DNA of 64,000 bases from Mycobacterium triplex (GCF_000689255.1 NZ_HG964446.1:883330-947329), one strand, 5' to 3'. Positions 8,820-17,258 are shown, numbered from the stretch's first letter. Made by a program: numbers and translations. The notes: a model not told the origin generated them from the sequence alone.

Positions 8820-10229
8820 ATGAAACGGCTGAGTGGCTGGGACTCGGTACTACTGTATTGCGAGACCCCGAACGTGCACATGCACACGATCAAGGTCGCC
8901 GTCGTCGAGATCGACCCGGATCGCCGAGACTTCGACGTCCACTCGTTTCGCCGGGTCATCGGCGCGCGGCTGAACAAGCTCGAGCCCTTCACCTACCAGC
9001 TCGTCGACATCCCGTGGAAGTTCCACCATCCGATGTGGCGAGAGCACTGTGAGGTCGACCTCGACTACCACATCCGCCCGATACGGTTGCCCGAGCCGGG
9101 CGGTCGCCGCGAGCTCGACGACGCGATCGGACGCATTGCCAGCAATCCGCTGGACCGCGACCGTCCGCTGTGGGAGATGTACTTCATCGAGGGGCTGGCC
9201 AACAATCGGGTCGCGGTGGTCGGCAAGATCCACCACGCGCTCGCCGACGGCGTCGCGTCGGCCAACCTGATGGCCCGGGGGATGGACCTGCTGCCCACGC
9301 CGGAAAGCGGCCCGCAGATCACCGACCCCGCGCCATCCAAGGCGCAATTGGTGCGCTCGGCGTTCACCGATCACCTGCGCCAGGCCGCGAAGCTGCCGGG
9401 GACGGTCCGTTACACCGCACAGGGCATCAATCGCGTTCGGCGCAGCTCGCGCAAGCTCTCACCCGAACTGACCATGCCGTTCACCCCGCCGCCGACCTTC
9501 CTCAACCACCGGATCACCCCGGAACGCCGTTTCGCTTCGGCCACGCTGGCGCTCGCCGACATCAAAGAAACCGGCAAGAAGTGCGGCGGGACCATCAACG
9601 ACGTGGTGCTGGCGATGTCCACCGGGGCGTTGCGCACCTTGCTGCTGCGTTACGACGGCACCGCCGAACCGCTGCTGGCGTCGGTCCCCGCGAGTTTCGA
9701 CTTTTCGCCCGAACGGATTTCGGGCAACTACTTCACCGGGTTGATGGTCGCGCTGCCGGCCGATCTCGACGATCCGCTGGAGCGGCTGCAGGCCTGCCAC
9801 GACAATGCCGCATCCGCCAAGGAGGCGCACCACCTCGTCGGCCCCGAATTGATCAGCCGGTGGTCGAACTACCTGCCGCCGTTGGCCACCGAGTCGTTCT
9901 TCCGCTGGGCCTCCAGCCGCGACGGCCAGAACAAGGTGCTCAACCTGCCGATCTCGAACGTGCCCGGACCGCGCGAGCACGGCCGGGTCGGCGGCGCGCG
10001 GGTCACCGAGATCTACTCGGTGGGGCCGTTGACGGCGGGCAGCGGCCTCAACATCACCGTGTGGAGCTACGTCGACCAGCTCAACATCTCGGTGTTGTCC
10101 GACGGCGCGACCGTCAAGGACCCGCACGAGGTGACCGAGGCCATGGTCGCCGACTTCATCGAATTACGAAGGGCTGCAGGGCTTTCCGAAGAGCTGACAC
10201 AAGTCCAGGCCGCGATGGCGCCGGCCTGA
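8820..10229 (+). CDS. WS/DGAT-family diacylglycerol O-acyltransferase, Rv0221 orthologue
   Basis: A wax ester synthase/diacylglycerol acyltransferase, which would transfer an acyl group from acyl-CoA to diacylglycerol or a fatty alcohol to make storage lipid. The catalytic HHxxxDG motif is present as KIHHALADGVA near residues 135-145. The C-terminal domain has NLPISNVPGPREH, the conserved PLTAGSGLNITVWSY and an NISVLSDG end segment. Length is 469 residues, the same as Rv0221. A strong purine-rich ribosome-binding site (AAGGGGAAGGGG) precedes the ATG. It sits 43 bases after lipC on the same strand, as in M. tuberculosis, so a lipase and an acyltransferase are probably co-expressed. Confidence 0.9.
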   Translation: MKRLSGWDSVLLYCETPNVHMHTIKVAVVEIDPDRRDFDVHSFRRVIGARLNKLEPFTYQLVDIPWKFHHPMWREHCEVDLDYHIRPIRLPEPGGRRELDDAIGRIASNPLDRDRPLWEMYFIEGLANNRVAVVGKIHHALADGVASANLMARGMDLLPTPESGPQITDPAPSKAQLVRSAFTDHLRQAAKLPGTVRYTAQGINRVRRSSRKLSPELTMPFTPPPTFLNHRITPERRFASATLALADIKETGKKCGGTINDVVLAMSTGALRTLLLRYDGTAEPLLASVPASFDFSPERISGNYFTGLMVALPADLDDPLERLQACHDNAASAKEAHHLVGPELISRWSNYLPPLATESFFRWASSRDGQNKVLNLPISNVPGPREHGRVGGARVTEIYSVGPLTAGSGLNITVWSYVDQLNISVLSDGATVKDPHEVTEAMVADFIELRRAAGLSEELTQVQAAMAPA

Positions 10230-10368
10230 CCGGTCCGCGGCCGGCAACAACCCGCAGATCTGGTAACGAGACTCTCTCCTGGTGCCAATGCCATTTCCGT
10301 CGGCGGCTACCATCAGTCGGTAGCAGCCGCTGGTTTGCCACCGATTCTAAAGGAGATGGGCAGCTACC

Positions 10369-11148
10369 GTGAGCACCGACGAAGCCAACGAGCCCGAGGT
10401 CCTGGTCGAACAACGCGGCCGGATCCTGATCATCACGATTAACCGGCCCAAGGCCAAAAACGCCGTCAACTCCGCGGTGGCCAACGGCCTGGCCGCGGCC
10501 GTGGACCGGCTCGACGCCGAGCCCGGCCTGTCGGTGGGCATCCTCACGGGAGCCGGCGGCTCGTTCTGCGCGGGCATGGACCTCAAGGCGTTCGCCCGGG
10601 GCGAGCTGCCGATCGTCGAGGGCCGCGGCATGGGATTCACCGAGCGTCCGCCGGTCAAGCCGCTGATCGCGGCCGTCGAGGGCTACGCGCTGGCCGGCGG
10701 CACCGAGCTGGCGCTGGCCACCGACCTGATCGTGGCGTCAAAGGATTCGGCCTTCGGCATCCCGGAGGTCAAGCGCGGCCTGGTCGCCGGTGGTGGCGGG
10801 CTGCTGCGGCTGCCGCAGCGTATCCCGCCGGCGATCGCGATGGAGCTGGCGTTGACCGGCGAGAACCTCTCCGCGGAGCGCGCGGCCGCGCTGGGCATGG
10901 TGAACGTGCTGGCCGAGCCCGGCAAGGCGCTGGACGCCGCGATCGATCTGGCCGAACGGATCGCCGCCAACGGCCCGCTGGCGGTGGCCGCCACCAAGCG
11001 GATCATCGTCGAATCCCGCGGCTGGAGCCCCGAGGAGATGTTCGCCGAGCAGAACAAACTGCTGGCGCCGGTGTTCTCGTCCAACGACGCCAAGGAGGGC
11101 GCCATCGCGTTCGCCGAGAAGCGCGCTCCCCAGTGGACCGGCACCTGA
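10369..11148 (+). CDS. echA1: Enoyl-CoA hydratase EchA1
   Basis: Crotonase-fold enzyme expected to hydrate trans-2-enoyl-CoA in beta-oxidation. Both catalytic glutamates can be seen: one in LAGGTELALA (about residue 110) and one in FGIPEVKRG (about 131). The oxyanion-forming segment GGSFCAGMDL is near residues 62-71. At 259 residues it matches Rv0222 (262). The GTG start follows AGGAG at an unusually long spacing of 13 bases; a nearer ATG is out of frame. The 139-base leader contains a hairpin with arms around CTACC/GGTAG at 10307-10323. The next gene, an acyl-CoA synthetase, begins 69 bases downstream. Confidence 0.88.
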   Translation: MSTDEANEPEVLVEQRGRILIITINRPKAKNAVNSAVANGLAAAVDRLDAEPGLSVGILTGAGGSFCAGMDLKAFARGELPIVEGRGMGFTERPPVKPLIAAVEGYALAGGTELALATDLIVASKDSAFGIPEVKRGLVAGGGGLLRLPQRIPPAIAMELALTGENLSAERAAALGMVNVLAEPGKALDAAIDLAERIAANGPLAVAATKRIIVESRGWSPEEMFAEQNKLLAPVFSSNDAKEGAIAFAEKRAPQWTGT

Positions 11149-11217
11149 GATTCGATACACTATGTTCGTAGAGTCCGTGTCGGGACGCAAAAGGGTTGGG
11201 ATTCTTAGGGATCGAGT

Positions 11218-12735
11218 ATGAGCATTTCGTTGCTTCTCGAGATGGCTGCGTCGAGCAACCCCGATCGCACCGCCGTCGTTTCGGGGGACACCCGGCTGAC
11301 GACGCAGGAGCTCAGCGATCTGGCCGACGGCGGCGCGGGAGTCATCGCCGAATCGGGGGCGGCGCACGTCGCCTACGTCGGCGTCGGCGGCGCGATGCTG
11401 CCGGTGCTGATCTTCGCGGCGGCCCGCGCCGGTGTGCCCTTCACCCCGCTCAACTACCGGCTGTCCGCCGAGGGGATCCAGACGCTGATCGGGCGGCTGC
11501 CGGAACCCCTGGTCATCGTCGACAGCCGCTATGCGGAGATGCTCGGCGATTCGTCCAAGAGGGTGATGGATTCCGGCGACTTCCTGACCGCCGCCCGCGA
11601 CGCCGAGCCCGCGACGGAATTTCCCGACCCGGAGTCGGTCGCGATCGTGCTGTTCACCTCCGGCACCACGTCGCAGCCCAAGGCCGTCGAGCTCTCGCAC
11701 AACAACCTGACCAGCTACGTGACCGGAACCGTCGAATTCGATTCGGCGGCAGAACTTGACGCGGCGCTGATCTGCGTGCCGCCGTATCACATCGCCGGGG
11801 TCGGTGCGGCGCTGTCGAACCTGTACGCCGGCCGCAAGATGGTTTACCTGCCCAACTTCGACGCGAACGAATGGGTGCGGCTGATCGGCGCCGAGCACGT
11901 GACGACCGCGACGCTGGTGCCCACCATGCTGGACCGCGTGGTCACCGTGCTCGAGGCGGGCGGTCACGATCTGACGTCGCTGCGCAACCTGGCCTACGGC
12001 GGCTCCAAGGTCGGCCTGCCGTTGGTCCGCCGGGCGCTCGAGTTGCTGCCGAATGTGGGCTTCGTCAACGCCTATGGGCTCACCGAGACGAGCTCGACGA
12101 TCGCGGTGCTGACACCCGACGACCACCGTGCGGCGCTAGCAGCTTTTTCCACGTCCGACGTGGCCTGGGTCAAGCGGCTGGGTTCGGTGGGGCGTCCGGT
12201 GCCCGGCATCGAGATCGAGATCCGCGACGACGAGGGCAAGGTGCTGGCGGCCGGTGAGACCGGCGAGCTGTTCGTGCGCGGCGAGCAGGTCTCCGGCCGC
12301 TACACCGGGATCGGCTCGGTGCTCGACGAAAACGGTTGGTTTCCCACCAAAGACATCGCGATGCTCGATGACGAGGGCTATCTGTTCATCGGCGGACGCA
12401 GCGACGACACCATCATCCGCGGCGGGGAGAACATCGCGCCCGCCGAGCTGGAGGAGGTGCTGGTCGAGCATCCGCACGTGCGCGACGTCGCCGTGGTCGG
12501 CGTCGAAGACCCCCAGTGGGGCCAGGCCATCGTTGCGGTGGTGGTGCCGCGGCCCGGCGCCGACCCCGATCCCGAGGAATTGCGGGAACACGTCCGCAAG
12601 GCGTTGCGCGGTTCGCGTACCCCCGACCGCGTAGTGTTTCGCGACGAACTGCCGACCACCCCCACGGGCAAGGTGCTGCGGCGCGAAATCATCGAAGACC
12701 TAGCAGGATTACCGGCCGCACCGGCCGAGGAGTAA
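11218..12735 (+). CDS. Acyl-CoA synthetase (FadD-type, class I adenylate-forming)
   Basis: Activates a carboxylic acid with ATP and CoA. The phosphate-binding motif VLFTSGTTSQPK is near residues 145-156, NAYGLTETSS near 284-293, the hinge/adenylate region RGGENIAPAELE near 401-412, and the catalytic C-terminal Lys in PTGKVLRREI near 483-490. At 505 residues it has the length of medium-chain or aromatic acid CoA ligases rather than long-chain FadD proteins; substrate unknown. M. tuberculosis, as I recall, has no ligase between echA1 and Rv0223c, so this and the next gene are accessory. A 17-base gap to the small downstream gene suggests one transcript. Confidence 0.85.
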   Translation: MSISLLLEMAASSNPDRTAVVSGDTRLTTQELSDLADGGAGVIAESGAAHVAYVGVGGAMLPVLIFAAARAGVPFTPLNYRLSAEGIQTLIGRLPEPLVIVDSRYAEMLGDSSKRVMDSGDFLTAARDAEPATEFPDPESVAIVLFTSGTTSQPKAVELSHNNLTSYVTGTVEFDSAAELDAALICVPPYHIAGVGAALSNLYAGRKMVYLPNFDANEWVRLIGAEHVTTATLVPTMLDRVVTVLEAGGHDLTSLRNLAYGGSKVGLPLVRRALELLPNVGFVNAYGLTETSSTIAVLTPDDHRAALAAFSTSDVAWVKRLGSVGRPVPGIEIEIRDDEGKVLAAGETGELFVRGEQVSGRYTGIGSVLDENGWFPTKDIAMLDDEGYLFIGGRSDDTIIRGGENIAPAELEEVLVEHPHVRDVAVVGVEDPQWGQAIVAVVVPRPGADPDPEELREHVRKALRGSRTPDRVVFRDELPTTPTGKVLRREIIEDLAGLPAAPAEE

Positions 12736-12752
12736 GTAGAGGACGAAAAATC

Positions 12753-13049
12753 ATGATCAAGAACGGAACCCGTCTCACCAGCCAGGTGTGTGACACCCAG
12801 GTGATCGTCGTCAGGAGCTCCGACAGCCTCGACGACCTGCGCTGCGGCGGTGTGCCGATGGTGCCGATCGGCGGCGAGCGCTCCGGCGAACTCGACCCGG
12901 CCTTCTCCGAGGGCACCGTGATGGGCAAGCGCTACGTCGACGAGTCCGGCGCCGAGGTGCTGGTGACCAAGCCGGGCGCGGGGAGCCTGAGCATCGGCCA
13001 GACCGCGCTCGCGCTCAAAGAGGTCAAGCCGCTTCCGGCCAGCGACTAG
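12753..13049 (+). CDS. Small conserved-looking protein of unknown function
   Basis: A 98-residue protein I do not recognise. It starts 17 bases after the acyl-CoA synthetase behind a good ribosome-binding site (AGAGGACG), so co-expression with that enzyme is likely. Two cysteines, Cys13 (SQVCDTQ) and Cys31 (DLRCGGVPM), 18 residues apart could bind a metal or form a disulfide. The rest is mixed polar/hydrophobic with no membrane helix or signal peptide. It could be a soluble accessory or carrier-like partner of the CoA ligase (inference). Its stop overlaps the convergent TetR stop by four bases. Codon use looks ordinary for the genome, so I regard it as a real gene. Confidence 0.7.
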   Translation: MIKNGTRLTSQVCDTQVIVVRSSDSLDDLRCGGVPMVPIGGERSGELDPAFSEGTVMGKRYVDESGAEVLVTKPGAGSLSIGQTALALKEVKPLPASD

Positions 13050-13690
13050 CCGTCCTGTTTGCCGGGAATTCCGTTCCGGGTAACGAATTCCCTTGCCTTG
13101 ATTAGGAATTCGAGCTGCTCGCCGACCTGGCTGAGCGGGCGGACCGAGCGCGTCGAGCGTGCCAGCACGATCGCGCCCTCCAGCGCCGAAATCGACATCA
13201 CCGCCAGCGAGGCGGCATCGTCGTCGTCGAAGCCGTCCTTCGCGAACGCCCGGGTCAATGCCGTACACCACCGGCCCAGGATCATGCCGGCTTCGCTGGT
13301 CAGGTCCTGATCGCTTTCGTCCGAGCTGATCGCGGCCGCGACCACCGGGCAGCCGGCGAGGAAGTCGCCGGCGGTCAGCAGGCGCTCCCAGAGTTCGATG
13401 AACTCGCGCAGCAGGGTGCGGGCGCCATGGTCGGCGGCGGCGTCGATGGTGGCGGTGATGGAATCCCCCGAATACCGCAGTGCCTCGCTCAGGATCTGAT
13501 TGCGGCCTTCGGGGAAGTGGTAGTAGACCGAGCCGCGCGGGGCGCCGCTGCGCGCCAGCACGGCGTCGATGGTGACGCCGGCGGCCCCGCGTTCACGCAT
13601 CACCTCGGCGGCGCTGACAAGCATCTTGGTACGGGTGCCGCCGCGCTTCGTCGACGCGGGCTCCGGCTGGACATCGCTCGTGGTCGGCAC
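13046..13690 (-). CDS. TetR-family transcriptional regulator
   Basis: A 214-residue TetR repressor. The N-terminal helix-turn-helix spans about residues 37-57 (AAGVTIDAVLARSG followed by APRGSVYYHF), the classic TetR recognition segment. The ligand domain contains CPVVAAAISSDES, often seen in regulators of small-molecule or acyl metabolism. GTG at 13690 was chosen because AGGAGG lies seven bases upstream; an in-frame ATG at 13717 would overlap the stop of the preceding 43-codon ORF as ATGA and has no good site. It probably controls itself, the small ORF and the divergent crotonase through palindromes in the AT-rich interval upstream (inference). Confidence 0.82.
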   Translation of the reverse strand: MPTTSDVQPEPASTKRGGTRTKMLVSAAEVMRERGAAGVTIDAVLARSGAPRGSVYYHFPEGRNQILSEALRYSGDSITATIDAAADHGARTLLREFIELWERLLTAGDFLAGCPVVAAAISSDESDQDLTSEAGMILGRWCTALTRAFAKDGFDDDDAASLAVMSISALEGAIVLARSTRSVRPLSQVGEQLEFLIKAREFVTRNGIPGKQDG

Positions 13691-13713
13691 TCTCGTACCT
13701 CCTGGGGCTGACG

Positions 13714-13845
13714 TCATGCAGCGTGCGAATGCCGCGATACCGGCCAGTGCATGTTACGCGGGCTGAACCGGAAAGACCGGCGTTTCAGGTCGGGCACCTC
13801 GCGGGTGAATTGATAGCCGGCGACGTTGAGTTCGATGATCCACAT
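13714..13845 (-). CDS. Small ORF (43 codons) upstream of the TetR gene
   Basis: An ATG at 13845 preceded by GGGAGA at six-base spacing opens a 43-codon frame that ends at TGA 13714-13716, 23 bases before the TetR GTG and overlapping that gene's alternative ATG. The peptide begins MWIIELNVAGYQFTREVPDL, then is rich in Arg, Phe and His (RRSFRFSPRN, ending HSHAA). No signal peptide, no cysteine and no family I recognise. It lies within the 386-base TetR-crotonase interval, in leader position for TetR, so it could be a coupled leader peptide, a small regulator or a short post-translationally modified peptide. The ribosome-binding site and coupling support translation; conservation has not been tested. 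Confidence 0.45.
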   Translation of the reverse strand: MWIIELNVAGYQFTREVPDLKRRSFRFSPRNMHWPVSRHSHAA

Positions 13846-14075
13846 GGTTTTTCTCCCGGCCTAGTGGTGCTCTCGTGCGCCGGGGCCGGCGGCGCACGAT
13901 TATGCTGAGAATCATATAAGACTTTGGTCTACTAAGCAAATTGTTAGTGCAACTAAACTCGCAGACCACGGTAAATATGTGACGTAGGTCATTTACTCGG
14001 GGTGAGTAAAAGCTGAGCAGACCGTAAGGATTATGCTGTATTGCATAATTTTGGGTCCTGATATTCACTTGTGCG
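13846..14075. promoter_or_regulatory. AT-rich divergent control region with palindromes
   Basis: A 230-base non-coding interval, clearly richer in A+T than its surroundings, between the leftward small ORF/TetR and the rightward crotonase. It holds two perfect inverted repeats, TTTACTCGGGGTGAGTAAA (13992-14010) and ATTATGCTGTATTGCATAAT (14030-14049), and a direct repeat GATTATGCTG at 13898 and 14029. These are plausible TetR operators and promoter elements; the composition would also suit binding by the silencer Lsr2 (inference). Confidence 0.55.
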
Positions 14076-14900
14076 ATGGCACACACGTCCAACAGCTCCG
14101 ACGGTCATATCCTTCCCGCGCTCGACACCGTGACCCTCGAGCGCGATGGCCACGTTTTGCTGATCGGCCTGAATCGACCGCACAAACGCAACTCGTTCGA
14201 CCGCACCATGCTCGCCGACCTGTCCCGCGCCTACGCGCTGCTGGAGTCCGATCCCTCGGTGCGGGCCGGGGTGCTGTTCGCGCACGGCGACCACCTGACC
14301 GCCGGCCTGGACCTCGCCGACGTCGGCCCGGGCATCGCCGCCGGGGCGAATCCCTTCCCCGACGACGGCCGCGACCCCTTCCGGCTGGAGGGCAGCTGGA
14401 CCACTCCGCTGATCGCCGTCGCGCACGGCTGGTGCATCACGCTGGGCATCGAGCTGCTGCTGGCCGCCGATATCCGCATCGCCGCCGCCGACGCCCGCTT
14501 CACTCAGCTCGAGGTGCGGCGCGGGATCTACCCGTTCGGCGGCGCGACGATCCGGCTGCCGCGAGAGGCCAGCTGGGGTAACGCCATGCGCTGGCTGCTC
14601 ACCGGCGACGAGTTCGACGCCGCCGAGGCGCACCGGATCGGGTTGGTCCAGGAGGTCGCCGACGATGCGGCCCAGGCGCTGGACCGTGCTCGCGAGATCG
14701 CGCACACGATCGCCGACCGGGCCGCGCCATTAGGGGTGCGGGCGACGCTGGCGTCGGCGCATTTGGCGCGCACTCAGGGGGAAGCCACCGCCGTCGAGCG
14801 GCTGCGGCCCGTTGTCACCGAACTCTTCGCCAGCGAGGACGCCGCCGAGGGCGTGCAGTCGTTCCTCGAGCGGCGCGACGCCCGCTTCCAGGGCCGCTGA
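14076..14900 (+). CDS. Crotonase-family enoyl-CoA hydratase/isomerase
   Basis: A 274-residue crotonase. The two positions used by hydratases are both Glu: LGIELLLAAD (about residue 125) and TQLEVRRGIYPF (about 146). The oxyanion segment HGDHLTAGLDL is near 69-79. It is therefore likely a hydratase or isomerase acting on an unsaturated acyl-CoA; the substrate is not evident. It is transcribed away from the TetR gene from an AT-rich palindromic region, suggesting it is a TetR target. I recall no equivalent at this position in M. tuberculosis. A short hairpin follows its stop, shared with the convergent aldehyde dehydrogenase. Confidence 0.82.
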   Translation: MAHTSNSSDGHILPALDTVTLERDGHVLLIGLNRPHKRNSFDRTMLADLSRAYALLESDPSVRAGVLFAHGDHLTAGLDLADVGPGIAAGANPFPDDGRDPFRLEGSWTTPLIAVAHGWCITLGIELLLAADIRIAAADARFTQLEVRRGIYPFGGATIRLPREASWGNAMRWLLTGDEFDAAEAHRIGLVQEVADDAAQALDRAREIAHTIADRAAPLGVRATLASAHLARTQGEATAVERLRPVVTELFASEDAAEGVQSFLERRDARFQGR

Positions 14901-14908
14901 GCGCCGAA

Positions 14909-14926
14909 CGTGAAACTAACTTCACG
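14909..14926. terminator. Hairpin between convergent genes
   Basis: CGTGAA-ACTAAC-TTCACG, six-base perfect arms just after the crotonase stop and before the convergent aldehyde dehydrogenase stop. A related, stronger hairpin with the same 3' flank GGCAGGCGCA occurs after fadE4. Confidence 0.5.
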
Positions 14927-14941
14927 CTGGCAGGCGCACCG

Positions 14942-16411
14942 TCAGCCCTCGACGGTGTAGCCCATCGGCATCAGCACGCTCTTCTGCTGCGTGAAGTGCT
15001 CGACACCTTCGGGCCCGTTCTCGCGGCCGATGCCGGAATTCTTGTAGCCGCCGAACGGGCAGCACGGGTCGAAGGCGTACCAGTTGATCGCGTAGGTCCC
15101 GGTGCGGATCTTCTCCGAGATCGCGATGCCCTTGGGGACGTCGGACGTCCACACGCTGCCGGCCAGGCCATAGGCCGAGTCGTTGGCGATCTTGACCGCG
15201 TCCTCTTCGGTGTCATAAGGAATGATCGCCAGCACCGGCCCGAAGATCTCCTCCTGGGCGATCGTCATCTTGTTGTCGACGTCGGCGAACACCGTGGGCT
15301 GGACGAAGAAGCCGTTGTCCAAGCCCTCGGGACGGCCACCGCCGCACACCAGCCGGGCGCCCTCCTCGATACCCTTGGCGATGTAGCCCTCGACGCGGGC
15401 GCGCTGCTTCTCCGAGATCAGCGATCCGATCTGGGCGGCCGGGTCCGATGGCGGTCCGACCGGCAGCGCCTGCACGAATTGGCTTACCGCTTCCACGATT
15501 TCGTCGTAGCGCGAGCGCGGCGCCAGGATGCGGGTCTGGCCGACGCAGGCCTGCCCGGTGTTCATGATCCCGGAGAAGACCAGCATCGGGATCGCCGAGG
15601 CCAGGTCGACGTCCTCGAGCAGGATGGCCGCGGATTTACCGCCGAGCTCCAGCGTGCACGGCTTGAGCATCTCGGCGGCGCGCCGGCCGATCTCCTTGCC
15701 GACGGCGGAGCTGCCGGTGAAAGTGAACAGGTCGACGTCGGGATTCGACGTCAGGGCCTGACCGGTCTCGATACCGCCGGGCACCACCGACAGCACACCC
15801 TCGGGCAGGCCGGCCTCGGCGAAGATCTCCGCCAAAGCGTTTGTGGTGAGCGGGGTTTCGGCGGCCGGCTTGAGCACCACGGTGCAGCCGGCCAGCAGTG
15901 CCGGGCCCAGCTTGTTGACGGCCAGGAACAGCGGCACGTTCCAGGCGACGATCGCGCCGACGACGCCGATCGGTTCGCGGTGCACGATGGTCTGCCCGTA
16001 CGAGCCGTTACGGATCTCGCGCCACTTGACCTGGTCGACGGCCGGGCCGGCGAAGAAGTTCATCGCGCCCATCGAGCCCATCCAGTGCATCGTCTCGATG
16101 GTGGTCGGCGGCTGGCCGGTCTCCCCGGCCAGCAGTGCGCTCAGCAGCTCCTTGCGCTCCTCCATCAGCTTGACCACGTTGGCGATGACGGCCGCGCGTT
16201 CCTTCGGCGGCGTCGAGGGCCAGGGGCCGTTGTCGAAGGCGGCGCGCGCCGCGGCGACCGCGGCGTCGACGTCGGCCGCCGCCGCCAGTGGTGCCTTGCC
16301 GAAGTACTCGCCGGTGGCCGGGCAGTGCACCTCGATCACCTCAGAGGTCGACGGCTCCGTCCACTTGCCGCCGATGAAAAGCTTGTCGTATTCGGTCTTG
16401 ATGTCGCCCAT
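14942..16411 (-). CDS. NAD(P)-dependent aldehyde dehydrogenase, Rv0223c orthologue
   Basis: Oxidises an aldehyde to the acid. Catalytic Cys in NTGQACVGQTRI (about residue 288), general-base Glu in LELGGKSAAI (about 253), and the cofactor segment TFTGSSAVGKEIGR. Length 489 versus about 487 for Rv0223c, and the neighbours Rv0224c-Rv0225 are in the same order. Rv0223c is, as I recall, listed in the KstR cholesterol-catabolism regulon; a near-consensus KstR box lies just upstream here (16442-16455), consistent with a role in processing a sterol-derived aldehyde (inference). The ATG follows AGGGTGG. The physiological substrate is not known to me. Confidence 0.85.
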   Translation of the reverse strand: MGDIKTEYDKLFIGGKWTEPSTSEVIEVHCPATGEYFGKAPLAAAADVDAAVAAARAAFDNGPWPSTPPKERAAVIANVVKLMEERKELLSALLAGETGQPPTTIETMHWMGSMGAMNFFAGPAVDQVKWREIRNGSYGQTIVHREPIGVVGAIVAWNVPLFLAVNKLGPALLAGCTVVLKPAAETPLTTNALAEIFAEAGLPEGVLSVVPGGIETGQALTSNPDVDLFTFTGSSAVGKEIGRRAAEMLKPCTLELGGKSAAILLEDVDLASAIPMLVFSGIMNTGQACVGQTRILAPRSRYDEIVEAVSQFVQALPVGPPSDPAAQIGSLISEKQRARVEGYIAKGIEEGARLVCGGGRPEGLDNGFFVQPTVFADVDNKMTIAQEEIFGPVLAIIPYDTEEDAVKIANDSAYGLAGSVWTSDVPKGIAISEKIRTGTYAINWYAFDPCCPFGGYKNSGIGRENGPEGVEHFTQQKSVLMPMGYTVEG

Positions 16412-16441
16412 TCCGCCACCCTACCGAAGCCGAAGCAAAAC

Positions 16442-16455
16442 GAGAACATGTTTCA
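16442..16455 (-). promoter_or_regulatory. KstR-like operator
   Basis: On the minus strand TGAAACATGTTCTC matches the KstR consensus TnnAACnnGTTnnA at seven of eight fixed positions. It lies 31 bases before the aldehyde dehydrogenase start and overlaps the end of the upstream methyltransferase gene. Confidence 0.4.
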
Positions 16456-17217
16456 TTCTTGGGGCGAGAGCACCAGAACCAGATTGCTCACTCCGAACTC
16501 GCGCAGCACCGGGACCGACGTCAGCCACCAGGCCCATCGCGGGTGGTAGCGCGGGAATGCGGCCAGCAGCGCCCCGGTGTTCTCGGCCCAGCTCAGCCCG
16601 TCTGCCGCCGACACCGCGAATAACGACGACCCGTAGTCGTTCTTCGCGCGGTGGCCGTGTTTGTGCGCGTAACGGGCAGCCGCGCGCTCGCCGCCCAGAT
16701 AGTGGCTCAGACCCATCTCGTGCCCGCCGAAGGGGCCCAGCCAGACGGTGTAGGACAGCACGGCCAGCCCGCCCGGCTTGGTCACCCGCAGCATCTCGGC
16801 GCCGAGCTGCCACGGCCGGGGCACGTGTTCGGCGACGTTGGACGACAGGCAGATGTCCACCGAGTCGTCGGCGAACGGCAGCGCCATGCCCGACGCCCGG
16901 ACGTGCGTAGCCCGGGCCACGCCGGGTCCGGCGGCGTGCATTTCGCTCGGATCGGGCTCGACGCCCAGGTAGTGCACACCGGCATCGGCAAACGCCTGCG
17001 CGAAATATCCCGGCCCGCCGCCGACATCGAGGAGCGTGCGGCCGGCCGGCGGTTCGCCGCGGGCGGCCAGCCAGAGGTCGGCGACCATCGCGGCGGTATC
17101 GGTGGCGAGTGCGCCGTAGAACCGCGCCGGGTCCGGCTGCTCGTAGCGAAATTCGGACAGCAGCCGCACCGAGCGCGCCAGCGTGGCCCGTCGCGCAAAG
17201 AGGTCAGTCACCGCCAC
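16453..17217 (-). CDS. SAM-dependent methyltransferase, Rv0224c orthologue
   Basis: A 254-residue class I methyltransferase, exactly the length recalled for Rv0224c. SAM motif I is TLLDVGGGPGYF (about residues 62-73), followed by YLGVEPDPSEM and DSVDICLSSNVAEHVPRPW. The C-terminal part has paired WAWWLTSVP aromatic segments. The substrate is unknown. The GTG at 17217 (GTG GCG GTG ACT) was chosen to match the Rv0224c start; a second GTG lies two codons later. It lies upstream of the aldehyde dehydrogenase on the same strand with a 41-base gap, and diverges from the glycosyltransferase gene across another 41-base interval. Confidence 0.83.
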   Translation of the reverse strand: MAVTDLFARRATLARSVRLLSEFRYEQPDPARFYGALATDTAAMVADLWLAARGEPPAGRTLLDVGGGPGYFAQAFADAGVHYLGVEPDPSEMHAAGPGVARATHVRASGMALPFADDSVDICLSSNVAEHVPRPWQLGAEMLRVTKPGGLAVLSYTVWLGPFGGHEMGLSHYLGGERAAARYAHKHGHRAKNDYGSSLFAVSAADGLSWAENTGALLAAFPRYHPRWAWWLTSVPVLREFGVSNLVLVLSPQE

Positions 17218-17258
17218 CGCAAAGACCCTACGTCGGGCAACGGCTAGGCTGGCGACTG

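Noticed and set aside
14996-16549. A 517-codon open frame antisense to the aldehyde dehydrogenase
   Set aside because: No recognisable domain and complete overlap with a well-supported enzyme.
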